From an uncultured Verrucomicrobiales bacterium (GTDB lineage: Bacteria; Verrucomicrobiota; Verrucomicrobiia; Verrucomicrobiales; Akkermansiaceae), in the NCBI GenBank assembly GCA_949373085.1, contig CASICJ010000028.1:1-64000 (forward strand): a stretch of 64,000 nt of DNA. Reading direction: 5' to 3'. Of this stretch, positions 9,971-20,252 are shown piece after piece (the first letter of the stretch is position 1; each line of letters begins with the position of its first letter). The notes under the pieces are model-generated. The model searched no databases, was not told the DNA's origin, and saw only the letters and a list, made by a program, of their open reading frames with translations. Both the position numbers and the translations under genes were made by a program.

Positions 9971-10750
9971 ATGAGACTTCAAAACCAAATCGTCCTCATC
10001 ACCGGTAGCACCACCGGGATCGGCGCCGCGATGGCCCGCCTCTTCGCAAAGGAAGGTGCCAAAATCATTCTCCATGGACGTAATGTCGAACGAGCCAATG
10101 CTATTCGAGAAGAACTTGGATCTGAAAACTCGGCCTTCGTACAAGGTGATCTTCAAGATCCCGAAGGTCCGGCGCGAATCGCCAGAGGAGCCCTCAACTG
10201 TTTTGGAAAAATCGATTGCCTCGTCAACAATGCGGCCTTTACGACGCGCGGATATTTGCAAGAGACCGATGTCGCTTTTTTCGACCGCATTATTGCAGTC
10301 AACCTGCGAGCACCTATCCAACTCATTCGCCACCTCTTCCCCGCGCTTAAAAAAAGCGAAGGATGTGTCGTCAATATCGGTAGCGTCCTCGCTCACTGCG
10401 GACAAGCCAACATGCTTGCCTACTCGGTTAGCAAAGGAGGGCTCATGACCATGACCCGTAATCTCGCCGACTCCCACGGCACCGACAAAGTTCGCTTCAA
10501 CCAACTCAATGTGGGTTGGACCCTTACCGACAACGAATACCAGGTCAAACTCGACGACGGTCTCGCCGAAGACTGGCCTGAAACCCTTCCCGAATACGCT
10601 GCACCCTCCGGCCGTATCCTGGCTCCTGAGGAAATTGCCGAAGCCGCGGTCTATTGGGCTTCAAAAGCAAGCCGACCCATCACCGGCAGCGTCCTCGAGC
10701 TTGAGCAATACCCACTCATTGGCCGCTACACCAATCACGAAGATAAGTGA
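9971..10750 (+). CDS. SDR-family NAD(P)-dependent oxidoreductase
   Basis: Starts at ATG 9971 (the listed 9656 start overlaps the peptidase gene). TGSTTGIG nucleotide-binding motif, NNAA, YSVSKGG active site. Confidence 0.92.
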   Translation: MRLQNQIVLITGSTTGIGAAMARLFAKEGAKIILHGRNVERANAIREELGSENSAFVQGDLQDPEGPARIARGALNCFGKIDCLVNNAAFTTRGYLQETDVAFFDRIIAVNLRAPIQLIRHLFPALKKSEGCVVNIGSVLAHCGQANMLAYSVSKGGLMTMTRNLADSHGTDKVRFNQLNVGWTLTDNEYQVKLDDGLAEDWPETLPEYAAPSGRILAPEEIAEAAVYWASKASRPITGSVLELEQYPLIGRYTNHEDK

Positions 10751-10818
10751 CACCAAAATTATTTTCGAACCTCTGCTGATTTACTCCTCTGCGTGAATCC
10801 CACTTTTTATAAATCTTA

Positions 10819-12747
10819 ATGTCCCGCTCACTTATCTTCGACTCCGGCCTTGAGGAAATTTATACCCTCAAAACTAAAGCGCCCGGACCATCCGGAGCTC
10901 TCCCATTTCTCCCAGAAAAATTAGCCACCGAACCTTCAGGTCATCTCTTTGGATGGACGCAGAATGTTGGGATGGGCTGGTCCTCGGAGAAAGTTTCAGG
11001 TGGCGACTATCTCATTCTCTCCACCCAAGGTGGCATTCGTCGTGAGGACGGCACTCCCGTAGCCCTTGGCTATCATACTGGTCATTTTGAAGTTGGTCTT
11101 CTGATGGAGGAAGCTGCGAAAACGATCACTGCCGCAAAAGGCGTTCCCTTTGCTGGCTTCGTCTCTGATCCTTGCGACGGAAGAACCCAAGGAACCGACG
11201 GAATGATGGATTCCCTTCCTTATCGTAATGATGCCTCGATGGTTTTCCGCCGTCTAATTCGTTCTCACCCAACCCGCAAAGGTGTCGTCGGAGTGGCCAC
11301 TTGTGACAAGGGTCTCCCTGCCATGTTGATGGCGCTCGCTGCAACCCCGTCACTCCCTACCATTCTTGTTCCAGGTGGCGTATCATTGCTAAGCGAGGAG
11401 ACCGACGAAGACCTTGGTCGAATCCAAACTATCGGCGCGCGCTATTCCCAAGGCGAGATCTCTCTCGACTACGCAGCTCACGCTGCCTGCCGGTCTTGCG
11501 GTTCCGCTGGTGGCGGATGTCAGTTCCTCGGGACCGCTGCTACTGCTCAAGTGGTTGCTGAGGCACTCGGCCTCTCTCTTCCCCATTCCGCCCTCGCACC
11601 ATCCGGAACCGAGATTTGGAAAGACATGGGACGCCGATCTGCTCTTGCGATGCTCGACCTAGAAAAGAATGGCCTTACCACCGCCGATATCCTTTCGGAG
11701 AAATCACTAGAAAATGCCCTCGCCCTCCACTGCGCCTTTGGTGGCTCCACCAACCTAATCATGCACCTCCCAGCGATTGCCCATCAAGCTGGCTTAAGGC
11801 GCCCCAATGTCGATGACTGGCGTCGTTTTAACGCCGAGATTCCACGCCTCGTCGACGCTCTTCCAAACGGGCCACAACACTTTGCAACCGTCCAGGTCTT
11901 CCTTGCTGGCGGAGTCCCCGAGGTGATGCTTCACCTTCGTGACATGGGAAAACTTCATCTTGATGTCATGACTGTCACCGGACAAACGATCGGTGAAAAC
12001 CTAGAATGGTGGGAAAATTCCGAACGCCGTATTCGTCTCAAGGAAAAACTCACTCAACTTGACGGTATTGATCCAGATGACGTCATACAATCCCCGGCCC
12101 GAGCCCGCGAAAACGGACTCACCTCTACCGTCACTTTTCCTACAGGAAATCTTGCACCCGAAGGTTCGCTTATTAAATCTACGGCCATAGATCCCGCGCT
12201 TATTGATAGCCAAGGAATCTATCTGCACGAGGGTCCAGCTCGTGTTTTCACCTCTGAACCAGATGCCATCGCCGCTGTTAAATCAACCGGTAACGACCGC
12301 ATTTGCAAAGGCGACGTCATTGTCCTCATCGGATACGGCCCCATCGGTTGTGGCATGCCAGAAACCGCCCAACTCACGATCGCACTTAAGCATCTTTCGT
12401 GGGGTAAAGAGGTCGCTCTCATCACCGATGGCCGATTCTCCGGCGTCTCGACGGGAGCCTGTATCGGACACATCTCCCCAGAAGCTTGGTCTGGCGGCCC
12501 GATCGGAAAACTCCGTGATGGCGACCCTATTCGCATTGAAATTAACTGCCACAATATGACTGGTTCTGTTGATTACACTGGCACCGAAAATATCACCTCT
12601 CGTGATATCAACCCTGCTCTTCAACCCAATCCCGATGTTCCTGATGACACTCGGCTCTGGGCTGCTCTTCAGGATGTCAGCGGTGGCTCCTGGGGCGGCT
12701 GCGTTTACGATGTCGATGCCATCATCTCAAAACTGAAAAACTCATGA
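10819..12747 (+). CDS. yjhG: IlvD/Edd-superfamily dehydratase of the YjhG/YagF (xylonate dehydratase) type
   Basis: Full-length resemblance to YjhG, including IYTLKTKAPGPSGALP, SGHLFGWTQNVGMGWS, FVSDPCDGRTQGTDGMMDSLPYRNDASMVFRRLIRS and CDKGLPAMLMALA. Confidence 0.9.
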   Translation: MSRSLIFDSGLEEIYTLKTKAPGPSGALPFLPEKLATEPSGHLFGWTQNVGMGWSSEKVSGGDYLILSTQGGIRREDGTPVALGYHTGHFEVGLLMEEAAKTITAAKGVPFAGFVSDPCDGRTQGTDGMMDSLPYRNDASMVFRRLIRSHPTRKGVVGVATCDKGLPAMLMALAATPSLPTILVPGGVSLLSEETDEDLGRIQTIGARYSQGEISLDYAAHAACRSCGSAGGGCQFLGTAATAQVVAEALGLSLPHSALAPSGTEIWKDMGRRSALAMLDLEKNGLTTADILSEKSLENALALHCAFGGSTNLIMHLPAIAHQAGLRRPNVDDWRRFNAEIPRLVDALPNGPQHFATVQVFLAGGVPEVMLHLRDMGKLHLDVMTVTGQTIGENLEWWENSERRIRLKEKLTQLDGIDPDDVIQSPARARENGLTSTVTFPTGNLAPEGSLIKSTAIDPALIDSQGIYLHEGPARVFTSEPDAIAAVKSTGNDRICKGDVIVLIGYGPIGCGMPETAQLTIALKHLSWGKEVALITDGRFSGVSTGACIGHISPEAWSGGPIGKLRDGDPIRIEINCHNMTGSVDYTGTENITSRDINPALQPNPDVPDDTRLWAALQDVSGGSWGGCVYDVDAIISKLKNS

Positions 12748-14165
12748 AGCATCTCCTCGCCACCCTTGCTTTAATTTCCCTTTCTGCCTTCGGAATTGAA
12801 AAGCCGAACGTCTTATTTATCATCTCGGATGATCTGACCGCCACCGCGCTTTCGTGCTATGGCAACACAGTCTGTAAAACCCCGAACATTGATCGTCTTG
12901 CCTCACAAGGCACCCGGTTTACCAAGGCCTATTGCCAGGGGACCTACTGCGGCCCTTCCCGGGCCTCCTTCATGAGTGGGTATTACCCACACGCCATCAA
13001 AATGCTCGGCTATGGATCACCCCGGCCAGCCATTGGAGAGCGAGCTACCTGGGCTCAACATTTCAAAAATAATGGCTACCACACTGCGCGAGTCTCCAAG
13101 ATCTTCCACATGGGCGTTCCCGGTGGAATTGAAAAAGGCACCGATGGTGCTGACGACCCGGCCTCTTGGACCGAGCGATTTAACTCAGCAGGCCCAGAAT
13201 GGAAAGCTACAGGAGATGGTGAAACTTTGGAAAATAATACCGACGGACGAAAGCCCGGCCCGGTAGGTGGTAATACTTTTGTCGTCGTAGAAGCCGATGG
13301 CGATGATCTCGTGCACTCCGACGGAAAAACCGCCGCCAAAGCCGTAGAACTCATCAAGCAGCATAAAGATAAACCCTTCTTTATCGGAGTCGGTTTTGTA
13401 CGGCCTCACGTTCCGTTTGTCGCACCGAGAAAGGACTATACCGACTTCCTTCCCTACTCAAAAATGCAGCTACCTCCAAAACTCAAAGACGATTGGGCTG
13501 ATATTCCAAAGGCGGGAATCAACTACAAAACAAGTAAGAATATGAAGATGGACGTTCGTCGACAAAAGAAGGCTGTGGGCGGATATTACGCTTCTGTTGC
13601 GTTCATGGACCGTATGGTTGGGCAGGTGCTCGATGGATTGGAGGAAGCCGGTTTAGAAGACAGCACTATCGTCATTTTCACCAGCGATCACGGCTACCAT
13701 TTGGGCGAGCATGATTTCTGGGCCAAAGTCAGCCTTCACGATGAGTCTGCCGCTGTCCCACTCATCATCCGCATGCCGGGTAAAAAACCCGCTGTTTGTC
13801 ACTCTCTGGTCGAACTCCTCGATCTTTACCCCACTCTTTCCAATCTCTGCGGCCTCAAAATTCCCAAACGCCTACAAGGAAAGGACATCTCCAAGATGAT
13901 GAACGACCCTGCAAAGGAAGTTCGTAAAGCTGCCTTCAGCGTAAACGGGAAAGGCTTTCTCCTAAGAGAACAAAACTGGGCTTATATTGCATACGGAAAA
14001 GACGGCCAAGGTGATCAAGAACTCTTCGATATGAAGCAGGATCCCAAACAATTTATCAACCTCGCCAAGGATCCCAAACATGCTCAGACCATTACCCGCT
14101 TCCAAAAGCAAATGGCTGCCAAACTCAAGGAAGTGCTAACCAATGACTTGGGCCTAAAGTATTAA
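12744..14165 (+). CDS. Secreted sulfatase (iduronate-2-sulfatase-like)
   Basis: Signal peptide; NVLFIISDD; formylglycine motif CGPSR; IVIFTSDHGYHLGEHDFWAK. Its ATG overlaps the yjhG stop (ATGA). Confidence 0.92.
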   Translation: MKHLLATLALISLSAFGIEKPNVLFIISDDLTATALSCYGNTVCKTPNIDRLASQGTRFTKAYCQGTYCGPSRASFMSGYYPHAIKMLGYGSPRPAIGERATWAQHFKNNGYHTARVSKIFHMGVPGGIEKGTDGADDPASWTERFNSAGPEWKATGDGETLENNTDGRKPGPVGGNTFVVVEADGDDLVHSDGKTAAKAVELIKQHKDKPFFIGVGFVRPHVPFVAPRKDYTDFLPYSKMQLPPKLKDDWADIPKAGINYKTSKNMKMDVRRQKKAVGGYYASVAFMDRMVGQVLDGLEEAGLEDSTIVIFTSDHGYHLGEHDFWAKVSLHDESAAVPLIIRMPGKKPAVCHSLVELLDLYPTLSNLCGLKIPKRLQGKDISKMMNDPAKEVRKAAFSVNGKGFLLREQNWAYIAYGKDGQGDQELFDMKQDPKQFINLAKDPKHAQTITRFQKQMAAKLKEVLTNDLGLKY

Positions 14166-14307
14166 GCCGTATCTTTTTTCTCTAATAATTTTTAAGGTCA
14201 CGAGACCTTACCTTAGGAGGAGATCTGTCTATCGTAGAATATCCGCGCGAAATCCTTGGTTTTGGTATAAATTCCAGAGCTCTGAGCCTACACCCCAATT
14301 CCAACTA

Positions 14308-14339
14308 AGAAAAATGGCCCGAACCTGAAGGCTCGGACC
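14308..14339 (-). terminator. Rho-independent terminator downstream of the CIA30-fasciclin gene
   Basis: Minus strand GGTCCGAGCC TTCA GGTTCGGGCC ATTTTTC, a 10-bp stem including two G-U pairs. Confidence 0.75.
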
Positions 14340-14368
14340 AGTGTGAGAGACCTTTTTGAGGTCAAACC

Positions 14369-16084
14369 CTAGTTCTTGGAAAGAGTAGTATAAACGTGGT
14401 CCAACCCACTTCGAAGAACCCAAGCCCGTTCGGTATCGCTTTCAATATTCCCAGCCTTTTCTACCAATTGCTTGATCACCATACTGACGCGAGAATCAAC
14501 GCAAGACGCTTTTGAAATGGAGACCATACAGTCACGGTAGATGCTCGCGCACTCACCGTGCTCCCCACTGTTGAAAATCGGAACCCCGCGGTCGATCGCT
14601 GTCTCAATCTGCTCGAGGGGCGTCTTGTCAGTAATAGAAGTAGTTTTACTCTCATCGCGAGTCGAAGATGGAAGGATGACTGCGTCGATCACGTGGATGA
14701 CCCCATTGTCACACTTGATATCAGTCTTGATTATTGTCGCTCCATTGACCTTAAGGAGACCATCCACGACGTCAAATTTTAGCGATCCACCGCTAAGAGA
14801 CTTTGCGGTGCCAACATTCAAGGCGTCACCAGCGCTGACTTTTCCCGGGATGGCATGGAGGCTCAAAATAGCTGTCAACTTGCCACGATTTTCGGACTTC
14901 AGTAGCTCCTCAACAGTGCCCTTAGGCAGGGCGGCAAATGCAGCATCTGTCGGAGCCAAAACAGTCACGTTTTGATCACTAGTCAGTGCATCGGTCAGCC
15001 CAACAGCATCAACTGCTGCGAGAAGGGTCGTGAAATTGCCAGCACGCTTTGCAACGCTCGCAATGTCATTGGATGGCTCGGGAGCCTCTGGGGGAAGAAT
15101 GACTGAATCGATCACATGAATGACGCCGTTTGAGCATTGAACATCTGCGTTGATGATCGCAGCGTCGTTGACACGAACCCGACCTTCCAAAAAAGCAATC
15201 TTAACAGGAGATCCCTGAACTGTTTTTGCTTCTGCAGCAGAAAGCGCGTCGGCCAAATTTACGGAACCGCCTACGACGTGGTAGGTGAGGATGGCCTGAA
15301 GCTTCGCACTGTTTTCCGGCTTCAAGAGTGTCTCGATGGTACCCTTAGGAAGTTTCTTAAACGCTTCGTCCGTTGGGGCAAAAACCGTGAAGGGCCCCTT
15401 GCTCTGGAGAGTGTCTACTAGTTTCGCCTCTGTCAAAGCCTTTGCAAGAATTCCAAACCGTCCATCTGCGAGAGCCGCTGAAACAATATCGTCCCCACCA
15501 GTTGCACTATTAAATGAACGAATCCAATCAACCTGTAGCTCAAATGGGCCCTGCTTCTTGTCGCCAAGAAGAAGACCGACCCGACTGATCTTGCCAGGAT
15601 TGAACTTCTCCTTGGAAAGGCTCATCCCACGAAAACTTCCTTTGAATTGATCAAAGGGCACTTTAACTTCAATCCACTCGTCTTTCTTCGTCTTGAAGTC
15701 TGCCTTAAACGAGATCTCCATCCCCCGAAACCGGGCTTCAGTACTGAACCGCATCTGATAGGTGCGGCCGTCACCCTTAACCCGAGCAACGAGGCCATCT
15801 GCCTCGGCAAGATTCATCTTAAGCTTTTCGGTCCGGAGTGAGGAAAAACCCCCGTTATTTTCTAAAGAAAGCTTTCCGCTGAACGTGAGAATCCCATCGT
15901 CTGAAACCCTGATACTGCCTTTCGACCGCCCGCCCATCACGCCATCATCGACAACACGCCAACCGAGAGACTCGGCCTCGCTCGAATCGAATTCGGCGAC
16001 AGAGTTTTTCCCGGCTAACGCAGGAGTTTGGGAAAGGGCCAAACATGCGACGGCCAGAGCTGTTTTTTGAAACGGGTTTTTCAT
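14369..16084 (-). CDS. Secreted CIA30-domain plus two fasciclin (FAS1) domains protein
   Basis: Signal peptide; CIA30-like WRVVDDGVMGGRSKGSIRVSDDGILTFSGKLSLENNGGFSSLR; two FAS1 copies with TVFAPTDEAFKKLPKGTIETLLKPEN / TVLAPTDAAFAALPKGTVEELLKSEN and NGVIHVIDSVILPP / NGVIHVIDAVILPS. Confidence 0.88.
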   Translation of the reverse strand: MKNPFQKTALAVACLALSQTPALAGKNSVAEFDSSEAESLGWRVVDDGVMGGRSKGSIRVSDDGILTFSGKLSLENNGGFSSLRTEKLKMNLAEADGLVARVKGDGRTYQMRFSTEARFRGMEISFKADFKTKKDEWIEVKVPFDQFKGSFRGMSLSKEKFNPGKISRVGLLLGDKKQGPFELQVDWIRSFNSATGGDDIVSAALADGRFGILAKALTEAKLVDTLQSKGPFTVFAPTDEAFKKLPKGTIETLLKPENSAKLQAILTYHVVGGSVNLADALSAAEAKTVQGSPVKIAFLEGRVRVNDAAIINADVQCSNGVIHVIDSVILPPEAPEPSNDIASVAKRAGNFTTLLAAVDAVGLTDALTSDQNVTVLAPTDAAFAALPKGTVEELLKSENRGKLTAILSLHAIPGKVSAGDALNVGTAKSLSGGSLKFDVVDGLLKVNGATIIKTDIKCDNGVIHVIDAVILPSSTRDESKTTSITDKTPLEQIETAIDRGVPIFNSGEHGECASIYRDCMVSISKASCVDSRVSMVIKQLVEKAGNIESDTERAWVLRSGLDHVYTTLSKN

Positions 16085-16249
16085 AACTCTCTAACAACGC
16101 ACTGGAAATTTTTCTGTCAAAGAGATTTTACGCCCTAATTTATTTAGGAAACCAAGAAGACTTTACTAATGAACAAACTCCCCGAGATACCTCTGAGAAT
16201 CCTTCTTGTCCGTCTTCGCAAGACCCACAATTAATCCAGCGAAGAAAAA

Positions 16250-16971
16250 TCATAGAAACAACGCCTTCAATTCACTGATCTTCCCAATTGTCTTATCAGG
16301 CTCAATATCACCAGACTTACGTTCAAATTTCTCATAAGGCAGGTGCTCAGTCGTAAGAATTGAATTCATTCCCATCCCCTTTGAACCCTGCACATCGGCA
16401 AGCCAATTATCACCAACATAAACGCACTCACTCGGGTCACTTTGCAATTGTTCTAAAAGCGCCTGATAGGGGCGTGGATCCGGCTTGACCCAACCAATCT
16501 CCCCCGACACCACAATCGCATCAAAGAATTGAGTCATCCCGAGCCTTTCAACACCATCACGAATCGAACGGCTACAAGGAAAATTGGATAACAAGGCAAG
16601 CCTATATGATTTAGCGAGGTCACTCAGAAGAGGTAAAATAACATCCGACAATTCAATGATCTCAACAAAAATCTTATGTCGCTCCTCAGCTAACTCTTTG
16701 ACCTGAGCCTCCGTTGCGGCGACCGGATAAATTCCCTCGATGAGCTCACGACATCATTTTCCCGATAACCATTGTGATAAGGGGCCACGATTTGACGATC
16801 CCGAATCGCCTTCAGTTTTGCAGTGTCACAACTTCCAAAAATTTCCGTAAGCTTGGAAGTCAGCCCCTGATATTGTTTCGCAATCTGCCTCGGACCAAAT
16901 CCTATTAAAGTATTACCCAAATCAAAACAGATCACTTTGATATTTTTAAAGTCAGCGTCCATCATTATCAT
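16250..16971 (-). pseudogene. HAD-family hydrolase interrupted by an apparent 1-bp frameshift
   Basis: N-part VICFDLGNTLIGFG (DxGxT variant of motif I) in one frame; C-part LALLSNFPCSR..., KPDPRPYQALL, VYVGDNWLADVQGSKGMGM in another. Reading through gives ENDV|ELIEGIYPVAATEAQVKELAEERHKIFVEIIELSDVILPLL. Total length 722 nt, one base short of a whole number of codons. Confidence 0.82.
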
Positions 16972-17107
16972 TGTATCTGTATTGCTCGGAACAGATTTGC
17001 AAGCCGCTTCCAGATCCCCGAAAGAGGGGAAGTCTTTTTCCTTCTAATAAGTAGAAAATCTATTTGGCGGATTGCGATAAGACGCCCAGAACATAAGCTG
17101 GCCAAAC

Positions 17108-18547
17108 ATGAAGCCCTTACTTTTTTCTTTAATCGCCCTCTTTTCTTTTCCTGCTCTGGCGGCAAAAAAACCAAATATCCTTTGGATTTTCTGCGAAGAC
17201 CTTTCCCCTTGGATGGAATCCTACGGCTTTCCTGTAAATGCGGGCAAGACTCCCACCCTTGACAAGCTCAGCAAAAATGGCCTCCGATTTTCTCGCTGCT
17301 ATGTCCCTGCCCCAGTCTGTTCGGCCTGCCGCTCCGCCATGATCACCGGTGTCTATCAAACAACCACCGGGACTCATCAACATCGCTCCTCCCGGAGCCC
17401 CGAAGCCGCAATCCAACTGCCCACAGGAATCAAAACATTACCACAGCTATTCATCGAGAATGGCTACTCCACCTTTAACAAAGGCAAGGACGACTACAAT
17501 TTCGTCTATGATCGTAAAGAGCACTACACCGCTGATACTCAAAACCCAGCACCCAAGTCCGGCCAGAGAAAAGGATTCTATGGAAAAAGAGGAAAGGCTG
17601 ACTGGACGGCCCTCCCGAAAGGAAAGCCCTGGTTCGGACAAATCCAACTAGGCGGCGGAAAAACCAACACCCGAAAGCTCGCCGACAAAGTCGATCCTAC
17701 GACCATGAAAGTCCCACCTTACTTCCCAAATGAAAAAATCTTCCGTCAGGAATGGGCTCACCATTACGACACCGTCCGCGTGACGGACGGCCATGTCAGA
17801 AGTATCATGGATCGTCTAGAAGACGATGGCCTACTCAAAAACACCATCGTCTTTTTCTTCTCCGATCATGGCAATAACCACTCTCTCCGCCACAAGCAAT
17901 TCTGCTATGAAGGCGGTGTCCATGTTCCCCTCATCATTTCAGGACCGGGCATCGAGAAGGATACAACCCGCAACGAACTCATCAGCGGTCTTGATATCTC
18001 TGCCACCACCCTCGCTCTTGCCGACATCAAACTTCCCGACTACCTACACGGAAAAGACCTCTTTGGCGATCACTACCAAGCGCGAGACCACGTCGTCTCA
18101 GCCCGTGATCGTTGCGATTACACGATCGACCGCATCCGCACCGTCCGGACTGAAAAGTTCCGCTACCTCCGCAACTTCATGACAGATCGCATTCTTCTCC
18201 AAGCCCAATATCGCGACGGACAAGCCCAAACCAAGCGCCTTCGCGAACTCCACACCAAAGGTGAACTTGGGAAGATCCCGACTTGGGCCTTTTTCGGAAA
18301 ACGTCCTCCCGAAGAACTTTACGATCTCGAAAAGGACCCCCACCAAATCGATAATCTTGCTAACACTCCCAAGTTTGCTGGCGAGCTCAAACGCCACCGT
18401 GAACTCCTCACTAAGTGGATTAAAGAAACAGGCGACAAGGGAGAGCACTCCGAATCTAACGAACACCTTCGCGCCATTTACAAACGTTGGGGGACTAAAT
18501 GCGTTAACCCCGAGTTCGACGTTTTTAAAGATGAAGACACCAAATAG
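17108..18547 (+). CDS. Secreted sulfatase (N-sulfoglucosamine sulfohydrolase-like)
   Basis: Signal peptide; PNILWIFCEDLSPWM; formylglycine motif CSACR; TIVFFFSDHGNNHSLRHKQFCYEGGVHVPLI. Confidence 0.9.
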   Translation: MKPLLFSLIALFSFPALAAKKPNILWIFCEDLSPWMESYGFPVNAGKTPTLDKLSKNGLRFSRCYVPAPVCSACRSAMITGVYQTTTGTHQHRSSRSPEAAIQLPTGIKTLPQLFIENGYSTFNKGKDDYNFVYDRKEHYTADTQNPAPKSGQRKGFYGKRGKADWTALPKGKPWFGQIQLGGGKTNTRKLADKVDPTTMKVPPYFPNEKIFRQEWAHHYDTVRVTDGHVRSIMDRLEDDGLLKNTIVFFFSDHGNNHSLRHKQFCYEGGVHVPLIISGPGIEKDTTRNELISGLDISATTLALADIKLPDYLHGKDLFGDHYQARDHVVSARDRCDYTIDRIRTVRTEKFRYLRNFMTDRILLQAQYRDGQAQTKRLRELHTKGELGKIPTWAFFGKRPPEELYDLEKDPHQIDNLANTPKFAGELKRHRELLTKWIKETGDKGEHSESNEHLRAIYKRWGTKCVNPEFDVFKDEDTK

Positions 18548-18577
18548 AGCTAACTCAAAGATCCAAAATTCATCCTC

Positions 18578-19975
18578 TTGAAAACCCTCGTCCTCTCTCT
18601 ACTCTGCATCTCCGCATCTCTACAAGCGGCAGATCGCCCCAACATCATCCTCCTGATGACTGATGATCAGGGTTGGGGCGATACTGGCTACAATGGTCAC
18701 CCTCACCTCAAGACTCCCCACCTCGACCAAATGCAGGCCGAAGGAGTGACTTTCACCCGCTTCTACTCCGCCGCCGCGATGTGTTCGCCTACCCGGGGAA
18801 GTTGCTACACCGGACGCAATCCCTATCGCTTTGGCATCACCTTCGCCATGAAGGGCATGCTTGAACCGACCGAAATACCCATCACTTCGATTCTTAAACA
18901 ACAAGGCTACACCACTGGCCACTTCGGCAAGTGGCACCTTGGCACTCTTTCCAAAGAAAAGGGCGACCAGAAACGCTGGGGCGCCTTCGCCAAAGATCCC
19001 GTCCGCTACTACTGCCCGCCCTGGGAACGTAATGTCGACGTCTCCTTCGTCACCGAATCGAAAGTCCCAACCTGGGACCCCCTCGTCGACCCCGGCCCGA
19101 TCAAAAAGACAAAATCCAGCGCCGCGAATCCCGTTAAAGCATATGGCAATGATTACTTCACCGGCCCCGGAAAAACCATCACCGAAAATACCAGAGGCGA
19201 TGACTCACAAGTCCTGATAGACCGTGCCATTCCCTTCATTCAGAACGCCGCTGAAAAGAAATCGCCTTTCTTTGCCGCCATTTGGTTTCACACCCCGCAC
19301 TCTCCAGTCGTTGGCGGGCCGAAATATCGCAAAATATATCACGCCCAACCGGAACACGCGCAACACTACTACGCCTGTCTCACCGCGATGGATGAACAAA
19401 TCGGACGTCTGCGCACCAAGCTCAAATCTCTCGGCATTGCCGACAATACCATGATTTGCTTCTGCTCTGATAACGGCCCCGCCCGTCAGGGATCACCTCG
19501 TCACATCGGAACCGCCAAAAATCTTAAAGGATACAAGCTCTCCCTGAACGAAGGTGGCATCCGGGTGCCCAGCCTCATGGTTTGGCCCGCAAAAATTGAA
19601 GAACCCCGCACCGTCGCCGCTCCCTGCTTCACCTCCGATTACTTCCCCACCATACTCGCCGCACTTAAAATCCCTCTTCCCAGCGACCGCGTCTACGACG
19701 GCGTCGATATTCTCCCCTTCGCAATCGGCAAGCAAATCGAACGCAAAAAACCGCTCGGCTTCCTCAACAAAGACGGCAAAGAAGCGGCCTGGATCGAAAA
19801 CCGCTATAAGCTCATTTCTCGGAAAAAGGGAAATGAACTCTACGACCTCATTAATGACCCCGGAGAGAAAATAAATCTTATCCAAGAAGCTCCAAAAATC
19901 GCCAAACGCATGGAAGGGCAGCTTTTAAATTGGAGAAATGGGGTGATGGCTGAGCTCAAGCTCATTCCAAAATAA
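18578..19975 (+). CDS. Secreted arylsulfatase-type sulfatase (TTG start)
   Basis: Signal peptide; RPNIILLMTDDQGWGDTGYNGHP; CSPTR motif; GHFGKWHLG; CFCSDNGPARQG. Confidence 0.92.
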   Translation: MKTLVLSLLCISASLQAADRPNIILLMTDDQGWGDTGYNGHPHLKTPHLDQMQAEGVTFTRFYSAAAMCSPTRGSCYTGRNPYRFGITFAMKGMLEPTEIPITSILKQQGYTTGHFGKWHLGTLSKEKGDQKRWGAFAKDPVRYYCPPWERNVDVSFVTESKVPTWDPLVDPGPIKKTKSSAANPVKAYGNDYFTGPGKTITENTRGDDSQVLIDRAIPFIQNAAEKKSPFFAAIWFHTPHSPVVGGPKYRKIYHAQPEHAQHYYACLTAMDEQIGRLRTKLKSLGIADNTMICFCSDNGPARQGSPRHIGTAKNLKGYKLSLNEGGIRVPSLMVWPAKIEEPRTVAAPCFTSDYFPTILAALKIPLPSDRVYDGVDILPFAIGKQIERKKPLGFLNKDGKEAAWIENRYKLISRKKGNELYDLINDPGEKINLIQEAPKIAKRMEGQLLNWRNGVMAELKLIPK

Positions 19976-20252
19976 CTTTGGAATTGTTCCTTAATCGGAC
20001 GCTTTACGGAACATCTCGTCATTTAAGCTTTATTCCAACTTTTCTAAACCCATTTTACCTGCAAATCTCTCAAGGGGAATAAAGCTGAGAACACCGGCAA
20101 CATCTTTATGGCAGCCAAATAAACAAGCTCGACCATAAAACTGAGGTTCACGAGATGTCCTCCAGCCAATTTCTCCACATTCCTCCTGATTATCCCAATG
20201 GGTGATAAACTGTAGCTTATTCAACTGTAGGTATTTAACCTCGATTCTCACC

